A DNA stretch of 64,000 nt, taken from the NCBI GenBank assembly GCA_964034945.1, contig OZ035963.1, positions 62,711,682 through 62,775,681 on the forward strand, in the 5' to 3' direction. The translations under genes and the position numbers were made by a program. The stretch is from Chrysopilus asiliformis. Taxonomy: Eukaryota; Arthropoda; Insecta; Diptera; Rhagionidae. Positions 33,840 through 46,272 of this stretch are shown here, one piece after another (the stretch's first letter is position 1; each line of letters begins with the position of its first letter). Below the pieces are notes generated by a model that saw only the letters and a program-made list of their open reading frames with translations, had not been told where the DNA came from and searched no databases.

Positions 33840-36048
33840 CTGGATACAATTTCCCAATGTCCATAAGTGCCTCTTCAGCCCCTGTAACGTCCTTCAATTT
33901 GACATTCAAATCAAAAATCGTTGCCATCATTCCAGGACTCAATTCCACTTTCAATTCAGCGCACCTGCTTTTCACCTCAACAGCTCTGTCCAGCTTCCCC
34001 TCCCGCACGCACAGCTGCAGTAATCTTCGCAGCACTCCACGAGTATTCAACCCCTTAGACTCAAGCTCAACGAGATGACATTCAAGCTCCTCCAGCGACA
34101 TATCCCTAGGATGAGTGATGTTCGAATTGAACAGCTCGGCCGCTGGAAGACTCAATTTCTTGTTGGCCAAATTCTGAACGATAACAGAAGCGGAAGTGGC
34201 CGCCTTGTCCTCCTCGAATTTCGTAAAGTGTCCATTGAGAACATCCGCTGCTGCAGTGGAAACTGTTAGCCCGTGAAGTTTCAACTCTTCTAACAATTTC
34301 TGAAAAACTCCAAAGTCGTTTTTAAGCTTCGGATTCGTTAGGACTTCCAAAAGAAACTGCCCAGCCAGGTCGAAGCTGGGATTTTGCGACTTGCTCTGCA
34401 ACACAGCCATCGTCCTGGCGAACTTCTGAAAGGTTTTCACGGTGCGGAGGCTGGAAAATAAGTTGGACAGTGGATAGACAAACTGCTCTGTGTCCAATTT
34501 GCTCTGGTAGAGCCTCGCTAGGCTGTCGATATCTTCGAGGCGCTGTTGGAAGATCATATGCGACACAATCGGAGTTAGTGTTTGGGAAGTCTTTAACCCG
34601 CAATCCTCAAGGGTTTTGATTGCTTTTTGTGGTTTTTTGAGGGTGATTGAGAGACGTGGAAGGATGTACAGCGATAGAGTTTCAAAATCTACTTCCACAT
34701 TGAAGCTGACCATTTTTTTCACGACATTCAGAAGCCCCATTTCGCCACGCTTTCGGAAACCATTGAGAATGAGTGGCCAAAAGTATTGCGGTCGCAGGGG
34801 CTCGACTTTCGCGAGTTCTTCGAGGTAAAACAGACCTTCGTCGGGGTTTCTACGTAGCGCTATTTCGCAGGCAACGTGCAAAGCCCGTGTATTTCTATTG
34901 GAGGTCACCAAATCCTTGCAAAAAGCAATCGTTTTATGCGGATCTGTTTCGGATTTGATTAAATCGTAGATCAGAAAAGATGCAAAATTGTCCACGTCTT
35001 GGTTTTCATTGAAGTTAGGAGATGGAAAACTGTTAACTACAAGAAAAGCCGCATCTTGCTGTCCAGCATAGACCAACTCCGTGCAGAGATTTCGAAAATC
35101 CAGTGCAATCATGTTTTGCGGAACAAAATCCCCTGGTAACCAATTTATAGCCTCCTGGACAAGCTTCTCCTTGCCATGAACAGCAGCCACTTTGACTATG
35201 ACTTTCACTTGTCCTGCACTAAGGCCATTTCCGTGTTGCTTGAGAATCCTCTCAGCGTTCTCTTCACTTCCATTTTCAATGTAGGCCACCACCAGATTCG
35301 CAAAGGTCTCAGAGTTGGCCCCCAAATTAGCCGCACTCATTGTTTCTAGCACAGCCTCGGCGCTCTTCAAATCCTTCCGGCGAGAGTGTCCCAAAATCAA
35401 AGCATTAAAAATGCTTACAGTCAATGGAAATCCCTTCTCCTTCATCTCGCCTAGAATCTCCGTTGTTTGCTTGATGTTTCCCACTTCACAGGACACCCTA
35501 ACAAGTCCTTCGTACATAGCGATGTCATTTTTAAATGGGCAGGAGTCTAGAAATTGCCGATGATCCAGGGAGTCGCAGTGGTTTTCCCGGTAAACACGCA
35601 ATGCTGCAAGAAAGTGGTTTTTCGTTAGTAAATCGCTTTTCCCCAAAAAATTCCAGATTCTCTGGAAAACCTCCAGCCTCTGAGCAGTTGTTTGTGTGGG
35701 AAGGCGGTCAGCGCAGGATTCAATGAGGAAAAGAGATTGATCCTCCGGAAATTCAACACCAACTTTTAAGGATTCGATCGCCTGCATCAGGGATTCCTGG
35801 TTGACTACACCGTTAGTTGCAAACTCATTTCGTAAAACATTTACACGTTCTTCCAAAGATCTTGGCTTTTCTCGGGCTTCGATTTTTGTGACAAGTTCTC
35901 TGTTGTTTATGACAGGAATTGCGTTTTGTGCTGAACAAATTGGCTCTACTAACGTTCTCCATGTTCTGTTGTTCACTAATTGCACTGATTTACGGAAAAA
36001 AATCGCTCTGTGATTTAAATAATAAAGATTTCTCAACAACCGAGACAT
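33840..36048 (-). CDS. bsf: LRPPRC/bicoid stability factor-like PPR protein, exon 1
   Basis: Encodes the first 736 residues of a 1034-residue protein. Residues 1-34 are rich in Arg/Lys without acidic residues (MSRLLRNLYYLNHRAIFFRK), a likely mitochondrial leader, which supports this start. PPR repeats are clearest at about 176-275 (AMYEGLVRVSCEVGNIKQTT, SIFNALILGHSRRKDLKSAE, ETFANLVVAYIENG). By family, LRPPRC/bsf proteins bind and stabilise mitochondrial mRNAs and help their polyadenylation and translation. The human and fly relatives are about 1400 residues, so this one is shorter. The donor is CCAG|GTAAAT. The symbol is by homology; another LRPPRC-like paralogue is possible. Confidence 0.88.
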
Positions 36049-36848
36049 TTTCGCCGGATCAAGAATTTGAGGTTATGCAACTGGTGTTTGACGTTATGAA
36101 ATCAGCTGTTGAGCTGCGTAGAATAAACCGGAACCACGCAAAATTTTTAGAACTAATTTTTTGGTCTAAAAACGTATTACCTGATGCAAAAATTCAGCAG
36201 ATGGATAAAAATTACTAAATTTTTGATTTAATTTTTGATGATACTTTCAATTTAGTTAAAAACCTTTGAGTAAATAAAAAAAAAACGAAAATAGTAATGT
36301 GATAGGAATGATTAGAATAATTTTTTGAGTAAATTAAAAGAAATATTCGGAATTTTTGTTCTCTGAATGTTTTAAAACTTTAATTATGAATCTCTACATA
36401 TATTACAGTTATTTCCTTAATTATTCGAAAGAGAATGGTATTTTTGAATAATCTTTGATAAGTTTTTAAGTTTCGCGGTTTACAGGCTCTCTAGTGAAAT
36501 ACAGACACTCTACTTCTTTACAGCTGGTTAAAGAAAGCCATTTCTGTGAAAATAACTCGTATGAAACCCATAAGCCGTCTAAAATCCCACTCGAGAAGCA
36601 TCCAATTTTCCTCTCTTCCCCTCCTATTTGATAATTTGCATTTTGTTGACCCTTGTTGTTGGCCATTTTTTGTTGTTACTTCCAATTTTCCAAAGGCGAT
36701 TTGCGAAAAATCTAAAAATTCAGCCGTGGACATCAGAAAAGTTAAAATTAGGACATTTCGTGAAAGCATAAAGCTTTTGTTATCCTTTGGCTAAAAAACT
36801 AAATGAAAACGTGTGGAAAACGACAATTTTATTTTTTAGTGAAATTAA
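36049..36848. other. Intergenic region upstream of bsf
   Basis: Should contain the bsf promoter on the - strand. No TATA box or convincing initiator was identified. Only chance frames are present. Confidence 0.5.
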
Positions 36849-36932
36849 TTCAGTTAAACGGAAGTGTTGTGTGTTTTAAAGTCGTCAGAACTAGTTGAAA
36901 TTTACCAGGAAAAACGCATCAAATTCGCACAG
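36849..36932 (+). promoter_or_regulatory. Possible non-coding first exon and start site, divergent from bsf
   Basis: TTCAGTT at 36848 fits an insect initiator. The 84 bases after it lack an ATG and end in CACAG|GTAGGT, a good donor. It lies 800 bases from the bsf start on the opposite strand. It may be the 5' UTR exon of the + strand gene whose coding starts at 52720, where an acceptor (CCTAAATTTAG) precedes the ATG. Inference only. Confidence 0.25.
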
Positions 36933-38195
36933 GTAGGTGGAAATCTAATTTTCTGAGCGTTTTCGCATCAGAATTGGTTAAGAAATTGGAAATTCCATTT
37001 TGATTACCCCGCGAAAAGCCCCGTTGAAAATTTATATTTTTCGAAGAAATTCGTGTGGCTGGCCGGAAGAAAAAAAAATGTTCCCAATGTGAACTAACCT
37101 CGTGTTTTCAATGTAAAAAGATTTGTTTGGATGAATCTGACTTTCTGGAGGTGTTCCTGGGAGAAGGTTTTCCCTATCCTTTAAAAGGAAGTGAATTTCC
37201 AGGACTCCCAAGGATATTCCGCGGTGATTTATTTTTAGTTACGTGTTTTTGTTGTTTGTTTGTGGTCGGCCTTTATTTGCGCATAGTTTTCGAATCCAAG
37301 CTCGTCGTCGCGTCATTACGCAGCAAAAGCAATCACGCCGAGTTTGTCGACGAAACGAAAGCCACATGAACAACGACTAGGAGCGGGGCAGAGTCGGTTT
37401 TGGCTGCCACGCGATGGCTATCCAAAGTGCGATTTGCTGCTCTGACCCATTTTCTAATTTGAAATCGGAAAAATGCCTACCGGCCGAATTAAGCTTCCGA
37501 TCCGGAGCCTCCAATTGAGTCAGTCTACTGTTTTTCAACGGGGCACAGGGCAGATCCAAACAATTTACTTTCCCACGAAAAGGGCTAAAACTAAGTCTGT
37601 AATGGAATCTGGACTGCATTCCGGAAGGCAAGATTTCAGAGGCCAATCCAGCAATTGGTCAAAAATAGTTCTGTTGTAACTGCAACTAACCGAAGCCTCT
37701 GCGCAGTGGAAAGATTCTTCCACCTTTTGTGTGTTTTGCTGTCGTCATCGTCATAGCGTCCACGTCAATTAACGAATTTACTGTGACTTCGATGTCCAAG
37801 CAAATGGGCCGTCAATGAGCCCAATCAAGCGTGGTTCATTTTTTATTTATGTTCTGAAATAAAATGAAATCAACGGATGGTAGGAGCGAAAAGTGTTGGC
37901 TGTTTGGTTTAATTGACATAAAAGAATGTCGGAGGAAAAAATTATAAAAAACTGGAAAAAACTAGCAAAGATTTTAACACAATTTGCTGGGAAAATGCAA
38001 GTTCTTGGTACAAATCTTTGCAATACAGTAGGATCGCGAAAAGCCGAACCTAAAAATCAGAGGCACTTTCTATTTTCGAGAAATTCGACTCAACTCCAAA
38101 TATCCGTACCTAGAGTTTTAAAAACCTTCCCACAGCTCTTAACCGCCCAGTAACTGGAATTCCTGTATTTTTTCCATAGAACAGTGGTTTCCTCG

Positions 38196-38516
38196 TTATT
38201 AAGGGATCGGCAAGCTCCTTTTCCAATTCTGGCTATAAAATTAAAGGTTTTTGTTAAACATCTAATGAAAAATACGTCGCAGTCGAAATTCTTAAACATC
38301 AAAACGACACAAATTGCAATTCTGTAAGAGAAATGTGCCGCAGGCGAAAATTTAGAGTTATTAAGAAGTCGGCGAGCTCCATTTCCAATTCTGGCTATAA
38401 AATTAAAGGTTATTGTAACACATCTAACGAAAAATACGTCGCAGGTGAAATTCTGAAAAATCTAAACGACATAAATTGCAATTCTGTAAGAGAAATCTGC
38501 CGCAGGCGAAAATTTT
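38196..38516 (+). repeat. Two-copy tandem duplication, 162-bp period
   Basis: CCAATTCTGGCTATAAAATT recurs 162 bases on, as do AATTGCAATTCTGTAAGAG and GCCGCAGGCGAAAATTT. Similar GCCGCAGGCG motifs appear singly at about 27565. Confidence 0.85.
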
Positions 38517-38871
38517 CAACGTTCAAAGTGAATTTTGTTGGAAAATCATTGAGAAGCCTACGCTTCATTAGTTTTTTAGTAAATTGGAATTGATTTTTAT
38601 AAAAAAATGTGGAGTGATACATTGGTTGAGGAAAACCTTGACATAGACTCATCAATTCCTTATCGGAAAGGCAGAAACGTTTGCTGTTAAAGACACATGA
38701 CCAAAGTATAGGCAGACCAAGTAATTTCAGTTCTATTTCACAACATGCGTGTGAAAGGGAAACGATACTTATCTCTCTTTTACTCCTGCAACAATTAAAA
38801 TTTTCCGGTGAATTTTATTTCGTTTCTGCAACTTAAATGGCGAAGAAGCATGTCAACCGCCAACGACGCGG

Positions 38872-38970
38872 TTTTTTTTTTTTTTTTTTTTATAGATCCA
38901 GCCAGAGCTTAGGGGAAGACCCTTTAATGCCGAAGCACAGCTCGGGATGGTTGGAAGGACAATAAGTACT
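38872..38970. repeat. Poly-T tract and dispersed repeat fragment
   Basis: About 22 T, then ATAGATCCAGCCAGAGCTTA and GACCCTTTAATGCCGAA. Related to 9217-9290 (TTAGGGAAAGACACTTTAAT). Confidence 0.6.
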
Positions 38971-39290
38971 ACTTGGATGGTGTAGCGTACATAAAAGTTT
39001 GGTCACCTTATTTATTCACTTATGGCTTCGGTCCCGACCGCTTCGTAGTTCGAAGCCCTTTTGGGTGTCTACTTCATAAAGGGAAATATCAGGGTTAATG
39101 AATTGGTCAATCAGTTCTTGCGGTTCAATTTTCGCTTGAGTTGCAGCTAATTTCAACCAATTGGAGGACCGATTTGAACTGTAAAGGATTTATTTTTAAA
39201 TTCTTGTAAGAAAATTCTTTTGAATCTAGAAATATCAAGCTAAAAATACAATAAAAGAAAGCGAAAAAGAATTGCGAAAAATTTCCACAA

Positions 39291-39686
39291 ATGCATAACG
39301 AAAAAAGGGATCACAGACCCGACTTTCCGGCCCCAAACTTCTTACTGTACTCCATTTCCAGTTCATCATTTTTGTGCAACTTTGCCGCGGTTCTACTGGT
39401 TTCGCCGGTTCTGCCATTTTGCGAATCGCATCTCTTGGATCAAATCCTCCCCAAACTTCGACGCATTTCTTCTCCACGACCAGCTCAGCTGGTAGATCAA
39501 GTCATTCGCGAAATAGTTTGTTTTTCTGCAGCTCCCCGTGTGGAAGCCCCAAAACTGGATTCCATTCGACGTCGATCTCTTGGGAGGTTTCTGCGCGCCG
39601 TACGCGGTCAGACGTTTCCATTTTTCGGCAAAAGTCGTTCTGAATTTTTAGTCAATTTATATTTCCATTTTGCGTTTTGGTTTTGA
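39291..39686. other. GC-rich segment open in several frames, unexplained
   Basis: About 350 bases unusually rich in G+C and nearly free of stops in several frames. On the - strand one frame reads METSDRVRRAETSQEIDV and, after a single TGA, LDLPAELVVEKKCVEVWGG, ending near a GTAAGA donor. I recognise no domain. It may be a diverged exon, a pseudogene or a regulatory block. Confidence 0.25.
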
Positions 39687-42600
39687 TATCATTCGGCAAT
39701 TAATTGGTTTAGTTTCTATAACGGGTTAAGTTGATCTACGCGACTGACAAAGCGGCGTGGCAAGTGGCAACCTTACCTTCCATGATTTGCCAGTCCTCTT
39801 CCCAATCTCGTACCAACGAGCTTCGACTTTATCCGAAAGTTGAACATATGATGGGGGCAGGACGTGTGTGTGATTACGGCTTGTTTCATTTACTGCTGGC
39901 TGGCTTTCTGCTTGCTTCGACATTACGAAGAATTTTCACCTGATTTGAAGGTGAATGTGCTCACCTGACTGACTGCCTGTACGAGTACCCACCGGCCTGT
40001 CTGCTTGCCTACCCATCAAACCGTTTAACTCGAATTTTGTCTGGGTTCAACGGAGCTTTTTGGCCTTCTTATACCTTCCTTTATCCCATTTCATCCCATT
40101 CCGTAATCTATTTTAACGCATACCGTTTTCATTCATCACTGGTTAACTCGGTTAAATCATAAAATTCATTATTCGGCGATGATTCTTCAGAGTACATCTC
40201 AATATGGTGATGGATGGTGGCCCTAAATTGTTTAAAATTGCTGTGGAAAATTTTATTGTCGCACTTGAAGATTGCATAAATTGGCGTGAAGTTTTTTTTT
40301 ATGAGAGGAAATTTTTTTTGTAAAGGAGTTTCAGCTGATTTCTTGGAATTAAATGAAATTTTATTGAAAATTCAATGAAATTCTACTGAAAATTTCATTT
40401 CTCATCTTAAATTTGATAAAAAAACGCTTTGGAATTGATAGTAAACTCTACTAATATATGAGTAAATTGTGTTCCGTGTTCGAATAATTTGCCAGTACCA
40501 CTTGTGTTCGACTATTGCGATTTTTTCATGCTTAAATGCGTGAGCTAGTAAAAAAATTGACCATTTGATGTTAATTTTGTATCCGACTGTTAGTCTGAAA
40601 TATGTAAAATTCAAACTTTGAAAAAAAAGACGGAGTAGATTATGCAGGCTTCGGGTTAAGCGCTGTGTCCACAACTAAGCAAGCGCGGTTTCTTCAAGGA
40701 TCAATTCTTGAGGATCAATCTTTGATCAATCCTTGAGGATCAAGAGGATCAATCTTTGGAAGCCTCAAAGTTTTCAATGTTTTACATCGCTTGAACGCCT
40801 GAACGCTTGAAAAACTGTTGAATTTTCTCAGATATAATTCGCATAAAATAAAATCTTTAGTGTTTGGCAAACAGTATTTTCACAAATGTTGATAGGTTTT
40901 CAGCGTTTGTATGCGCAATATCTCAGTTATATTAAGGGATAAAATGCGTCAGACATTTATGGAAATTGTGGGAGAGGGAAATGGAGGGGGAGCGTTATCG
41001 GTATATTCTTCGTAAAATAAAACTCCAAAAAAAGCACAAATCAGTTTTTGCTCCAAAAAAAGAGTAAAAATTAGTTTTCGCAAAAAAAAAACTTTGATTT
41101 TTGACTTGATTTGTCGGTTTATTGAGTGCACTTTCACTCGATAATTTCCGAAAGTAAACTAAGTAAGCCTGTGTGGAGTACATTAAAAACTCGAGTGGAT
41201 TTTTCCCTTGTTTGTTTGTTTATTTGTTTTGTATTTAATCTGATCAGTAGTCATTATCGCGTCTAATAACAGTCTTGACAATATACTATCTTACAACAAA
41301 GAAATTCTAACCTTGTTTATCCCTAAATTAGAATTTACAGCCACATGAAATCAATATTATCGACACGATAAATGCATAAATTTAGGAAAAAGATATACCG
41401 ATTTATTGAAATTCATTCTGATTGCATGTAATTATACTGAACTATCAAAGTAACAAAGGAGTGGCAGTTCAATGAATCACAGCAAAAACAGCAAAGAAAA
41501 AAAATCTCATTGAACAACACAAAAAAGCAAATATCCAAACAGAAAGCAAAATGAACTGAAACTCTGTCAAGTCATCGCGTCAAAGACGATCGCGTCAAAA
41601 CCTAAAGTGTGGCCAAGAAGTAGCGAAAACAACTTAGAAAATAAACAACAAAAATGCTCAAAGAATTTGATAAATTAGTGTTGGTTGGTATGGAACGCTT
41701 TACAATACCGTGAAATTTGCTAATTTTTATTGCGAATCGGCGTTTAATGGTGGATATGTGTAGTTGTAAGATCGCGAAATACAATCTACTACATCGAAAT
41801 GGGCTGCAATCATCAAATCATAATAAAAGTGAGGTTATAATGCTCACGAATATTACTAACGGTTAGACACGTTAGTTGTCTAGACTTGAGCCTCTGTCGA
41901 GATTTAAACCAATGAAAAAGATAATAAAAAACACACCGTTTTCCAGCCATTATTATTGCTTGTATAATTCGTCGTGAAATTGAGAACAAGAGCAAGAAGA
42001 GAGCACGATTGGCAATGAGATGCAAGTGTAATCCACTTGTACAAATAGCCAACGGTCAAATGCGCAACTCTGAAAATTGAGGTTATGCTCGACAAATACG
42101 TGAAATGGTTACATTTAACTGCCTATGGCGGTTGTCTGCGCAACACGAATTCAAGCGAAAGCTCAACTCGAGTTGAGTATTTGATGTGATTGTGTATAAA
42201 AGTAGCAGAATTTTATCAAAATTGGGTGTTTTTGATACAAAATTGAGGGGCGTTTTGAAAGTTTTTGCCATTAGATGAAAATTTGTAGGTCAAAGTATGG
42301 AACAAATCTAAAAATTAGAGTCCGAATTGTAATTTCAGACCAATGGATTGTGACATTTTTGAGAAAAACAGTGAAATCCTTTTTAGCAAACGGTATTTTT
42401 CCAAAAGTTGTTAAGTTTTCACACAAAAATTGCAAAGATCTATTAAAAACTTATAGTATGACCCTAAAACGTCTATCACTTCAACGCTTTCGTAGCACGC
42501 TATTAAAAAACGCGATAAAGAAAAAAAATATACTTTCAGCTGATATTGCGGGAAGATGAAGGAGACAAGGGATAGCCACGCATTATTGGGTTCTGGTCTT

Positions 42601-43512
42601 GGGTGTAAATCAGTTCAAATTTATTTCGGAGCGGGCCTTCCGCTCTGCCAACTCCAAGTTTGAGCTTAGAACACCAACACTAAATCATTTTTGATTATTT
42701 TTGAAGCGGGGTGCGACTAAAAACTTGGTGTTTGCGGATTTTTTTCTTCCATTTTTGTTGACTTGCTTTTGCTTTGGCTCTGCTATCAACAATAATTGCG
42801 AATAATTAATTTATTGGAGTGATTTAGTGATGTTAGTTTATAGCAAATCACTGGCAATTGGTGTGTTTTTCCGATGTTTAATGTTGAGTAGGGATAACTT
42901 TTAAAAATTTCCAATAAAAATTGACATTGAGACGACTGGATCCTTTATCATTGTCAATAAAAATGAATGAAAGATGCGTGATTGATGTGTGTTGCATGGG
43001 TTGTGGGAAATCTTGCTAATCGCCACCTATAATAAGCGATTTTATCAAAAACAATCATTTTAGAACAGTTTTTTCTCATTTTTTCTCCTATAACTAGGCT
43101 GATTATGCGTCCCGGACTAGCCGGGACAGTTCCAGAAGAAAACTTCAATTGGAATATTGAAAGAAATCCCTATTGACGAATTTCCTTGAGGGAGGCTTCT
43201 GTAATGGAAAAACCTGTATCGAAATCCATTCAGTAGTTTAGCAAATAGCAGGAGAGGGGTTTATAATAAAGGGGTGGGCTTGGATTTAGTTGGTAAAAAT
43301 TTTTCCTGTTGAACGACCTGCCCAATAGTGAAAACCGCATCAAAATCTATTCTGTAGTTTAGGAGATAGCTGGATAGGGGGCAGAGGGGAGAACAATTTT
43401 TGCTGGTCACAAAGCTTATCAAAATTTCGGAGTATTTAGTACCCCTGTGTAAATTTTCAGCTAATTCGGTCCAGTGGTTTAAGTGTTATTCCCTTGAATA
43501 ACTTAAAAACAG

Positions 43513-43748
43513 GGGCCCGATCATTATAGTCACCGACGCGTCTGCAAAAACGCGTCTTAAATTTTCTTCAGGGTTATTATTTTCCTCAAAATCAAACAAG
43601 CTTTCCAAAAGTGCAAACATTTTGACAGATGTGACAATCAAAGCACTGCATTGAACTGAAAAAATCACGTGTCGGTAATCAGGATTGCAAAATCTGTCGC
43701 GTCGATTTAGGTGTTTTGCAGACGCGTCGGTGACTATGATTCGTGCCC
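43513..43748. mobile_element. MITE with ACGCGTCTGC inverted ends
   Basis: GGGCCCGATCATTATAGTCA and CCGACGCGTCTGCAAAA at left; the near-complement TTTTGCAGACGCGTCGG and TGACTATGATTCGTGCCC at right. 236 bases, non-coding. Confidence 0.9.
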
Positions 43749-45957
43749 AGGTTTATGGTGGGGATAAATGATTGTGGGGGAAAAACGGGGGACTGTAGCA
43801 AAAAAATACATAGCCTATAACCTGATCAGAGGTCTAAGCAACAAATAGGAAAAAAACCGCATGAAAATCGGTCCAGTAGTTTTCGAGCCAAGTCCCGACA
43901 TACAGACAGATAGACAAAGAGACAGATAGACAGACAGACCGACAGACATTGCCTTTTATATATATAGATGATGACTAATCGGCAGATTTATTCTTTTCAA
44001 TAAAGCAATCAACTTTGAAAAATATTAAACTATGCTTATTTTAAAGCAATTTTGTAAAAGAAACCAGCCGATGGCCCACGTACGGAAGATGCTTTAGTCG
44101 GAAGAAGCTTTAGGCTGCCAATGACGGGTCCAGATTCTAGAGAGTTTTGAATTTTCTTAAATTGCCCAAAAATTTATATTTTCATTAAAGATCGAATTTC
44201 TTATTAAAATATTGATGATAGAAGAATTTTAAAATATCCGCCTTGTGCCATTCACAAAAATTCTCATCGAAAAAGAATAGACATCCATTTGCTCGTTTCT
44301 GGAATATTAGATGTTGGAATCCTGAAAGAAAAAAAATTAAATTAAATGAGAGTGAAGACCTTTTTTTTGTTTCGTTTCGTTTTGCTTTGTTTTTTTTTTA
44401 CATTTTCAACTTTTCCATTAACGATATCATCTCGTACTTTTCTTTCCGATCGTAAAAAACAATCACGTGCCATACTTTAGCCAAGAAAATTACCTTCCTC
44501 TAATGCCTATTGAAAGGTGCGCCGCACCACCTTTCCTGTTGCCCTCATGAGACGTTTTCCTCCTCACTCAGTATTTTTGTAAAAATGGATTTTTTCTTGC
44601 CTACTTATTTGCCTTCAATGTCGGATTGTGTCTCCAGACTCGTAGTTTATTACAGTATACTATAATTGTGTCATTGTGCTAAACGAAAAATCAATGCTTC
44701 CACTTTTATACGTTGTTCTTCTTTCTATACATTTGCAGATTTTCATTTTCCCAGATTGCAGATTTTCATTATCATTATTTTTTTTTTGATTTGATTTTTT
44801 GTGCTTGCAGAAAATGAACTCAAAATTTTAATCGATGAAAAATGACTATTGTTTGCACGAAAAATAGAATCTAGAGTGTTCGAAATATGATTTTTCATAA
44901 ATCTTCCACACATCAAAAGCCAATTGGATTTTTTTAGACTTATACACTTAATGAAAAACCGAATGCCTTGCTATATAACCGAAATGCTCCAATATTGTGT
45001 TAACATTTACGTATTTTGATGAAAAATTTAATTCCGAATGTTTCGTTGATACTCAAACAAAAGTACAAACAAAACAAATACAAGTATTTATAACGACACA
45101 ATCGGACAAAGAATGCTATGCAAACGGAAAGAGATATTTTGTTGTATAAAAATAGACTTGGAACGGCGATAATTAACTTCGAAATATCGTCACGGGGACA
45201 AAAAAAAGTATATAACTTAAGTAACATCTGAACTATCTAAAATACAGATAGGAGAAATCAAATAAAAAGTCTATATAGTAGCCAAGGCAAACCAAATATG
45301 TAGATACAAAATCAACTGTAGATAAAAATCGAAATATTAGAAGCGAAAAAAAGTGTTTTTCATTAAATGCAATGAAACGCTCGGAGAATCTTCACCAAGC
45401 AAATAACATAAACGAGTTGCCAGTTGGTATACTTTAAGTTATCTCTAATTAGCACGTCCAATGAAAATTGTTACACATCACGGAGTAAAAACATTGATTT
45501 ACTTAAGCAATTTTAAGTGCAATGGATCTGATTTGATTCTCATCATATCGATGTCGGTCGGTTTTGTGAAAATTAATGGACAAATGAAGCTAATATTGAA
45601 ATCTATAGCGAAAGATTGTTCTTTTTTTCATAACCGTTTGTTTGTGCGAAAAATTATGTATAAGTTTTTCGTGACAGAAATATTTCTGTCATAATGAATG
45701 GAAACTTTTTTGGACAATGAAATGGAATTTTTTTGGATTTTTTTTTAGAGATTTTTGATGAATTCAAAACCTAAAAAAATTCAAATTTCTTGCCAGAAGT
45801 TGAAAAAATGGCATAAGAAACGTTGGTGGCGCCCAGGCCGATTATTAAAATTCACCGATTCCAAACATTTTTATAATCTATATGATATATAGGAGTACAT
45901 TAGATTTAGTATATACCGTTTGTAGCACATCGAACCAATCATCGCACACTAAAACGC
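43749..45957. other. No gene recognised
   Basis: Begins with a short (CAGA)n patch at about 43898-43945. The rest is AT-rich single-copy DNA. Confidence 0.55.
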
Positions 45958-46074
45958 ATGTCCGTCCGTCCGTCTGTCTTCTGACCGTCTGTCCGTTTGT
46001 TTGTCTGCTGACCGTCTGTCCGTTTGTCTGTCTGCTGACCGTTTGTCCGTTTGCTGTCTGCTGACCGTCTGTCC

Positions 46075-46109
<35 letters not shown>

Positions 46110-46272
46110 CATCTGTCTGTCCGTCCGTCTGTCTGTCCGTCTGTCTATCCGTCTGTCTGTCAGTCTGTCTGTCCGTCTGTCTGTCCGTCTGTCCGTTTGT
46201 CTGTCTTCTGACCGTCTGTCCGTTTGTCTATCTGCTGACCGTCTGTCCGTTTGTCTGTCTGTCCATCCGTGA
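45958..46272. repeat. CTGT/CCGT simple repeat with CTGCTGACCGTCTGTCCG units
   Basis: Mixed CTGT array with about five copies of a longer unit, CTGACCGTCTGTCCGTTTG. Continues into family B (CGAAAGGATTCAGCTAGAGA), the same arrangement as at 18541. Confidence 0.95.

Larger units (their letters stand above)
36933..43512. other. Long gene-free region or intron
   Basis: If the first-exon model at 36849 is right, this is intron. Apart from 38196, 38872 and 39291, I see only single-copy sequence. Parts of 41200-42120 and 42780-42860 (TAATTAATTTATTGG) could be regulatory, but nothing proves it. Confidence 0.45.

Noticed and set aside
37055..37369. Frame starting with a Cys-rich segment (CSQCELTSCFQCKK) like a zinc-binding motif
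   Set aside because: Cys spacing does not continue, the rest is unlike any family, and no splice or start context supports it.
42275..42559. 94-codon basic frame on the + strand
   Set aside because: AT-rich Lys/Leu composition typical of chance frames, with no domain.
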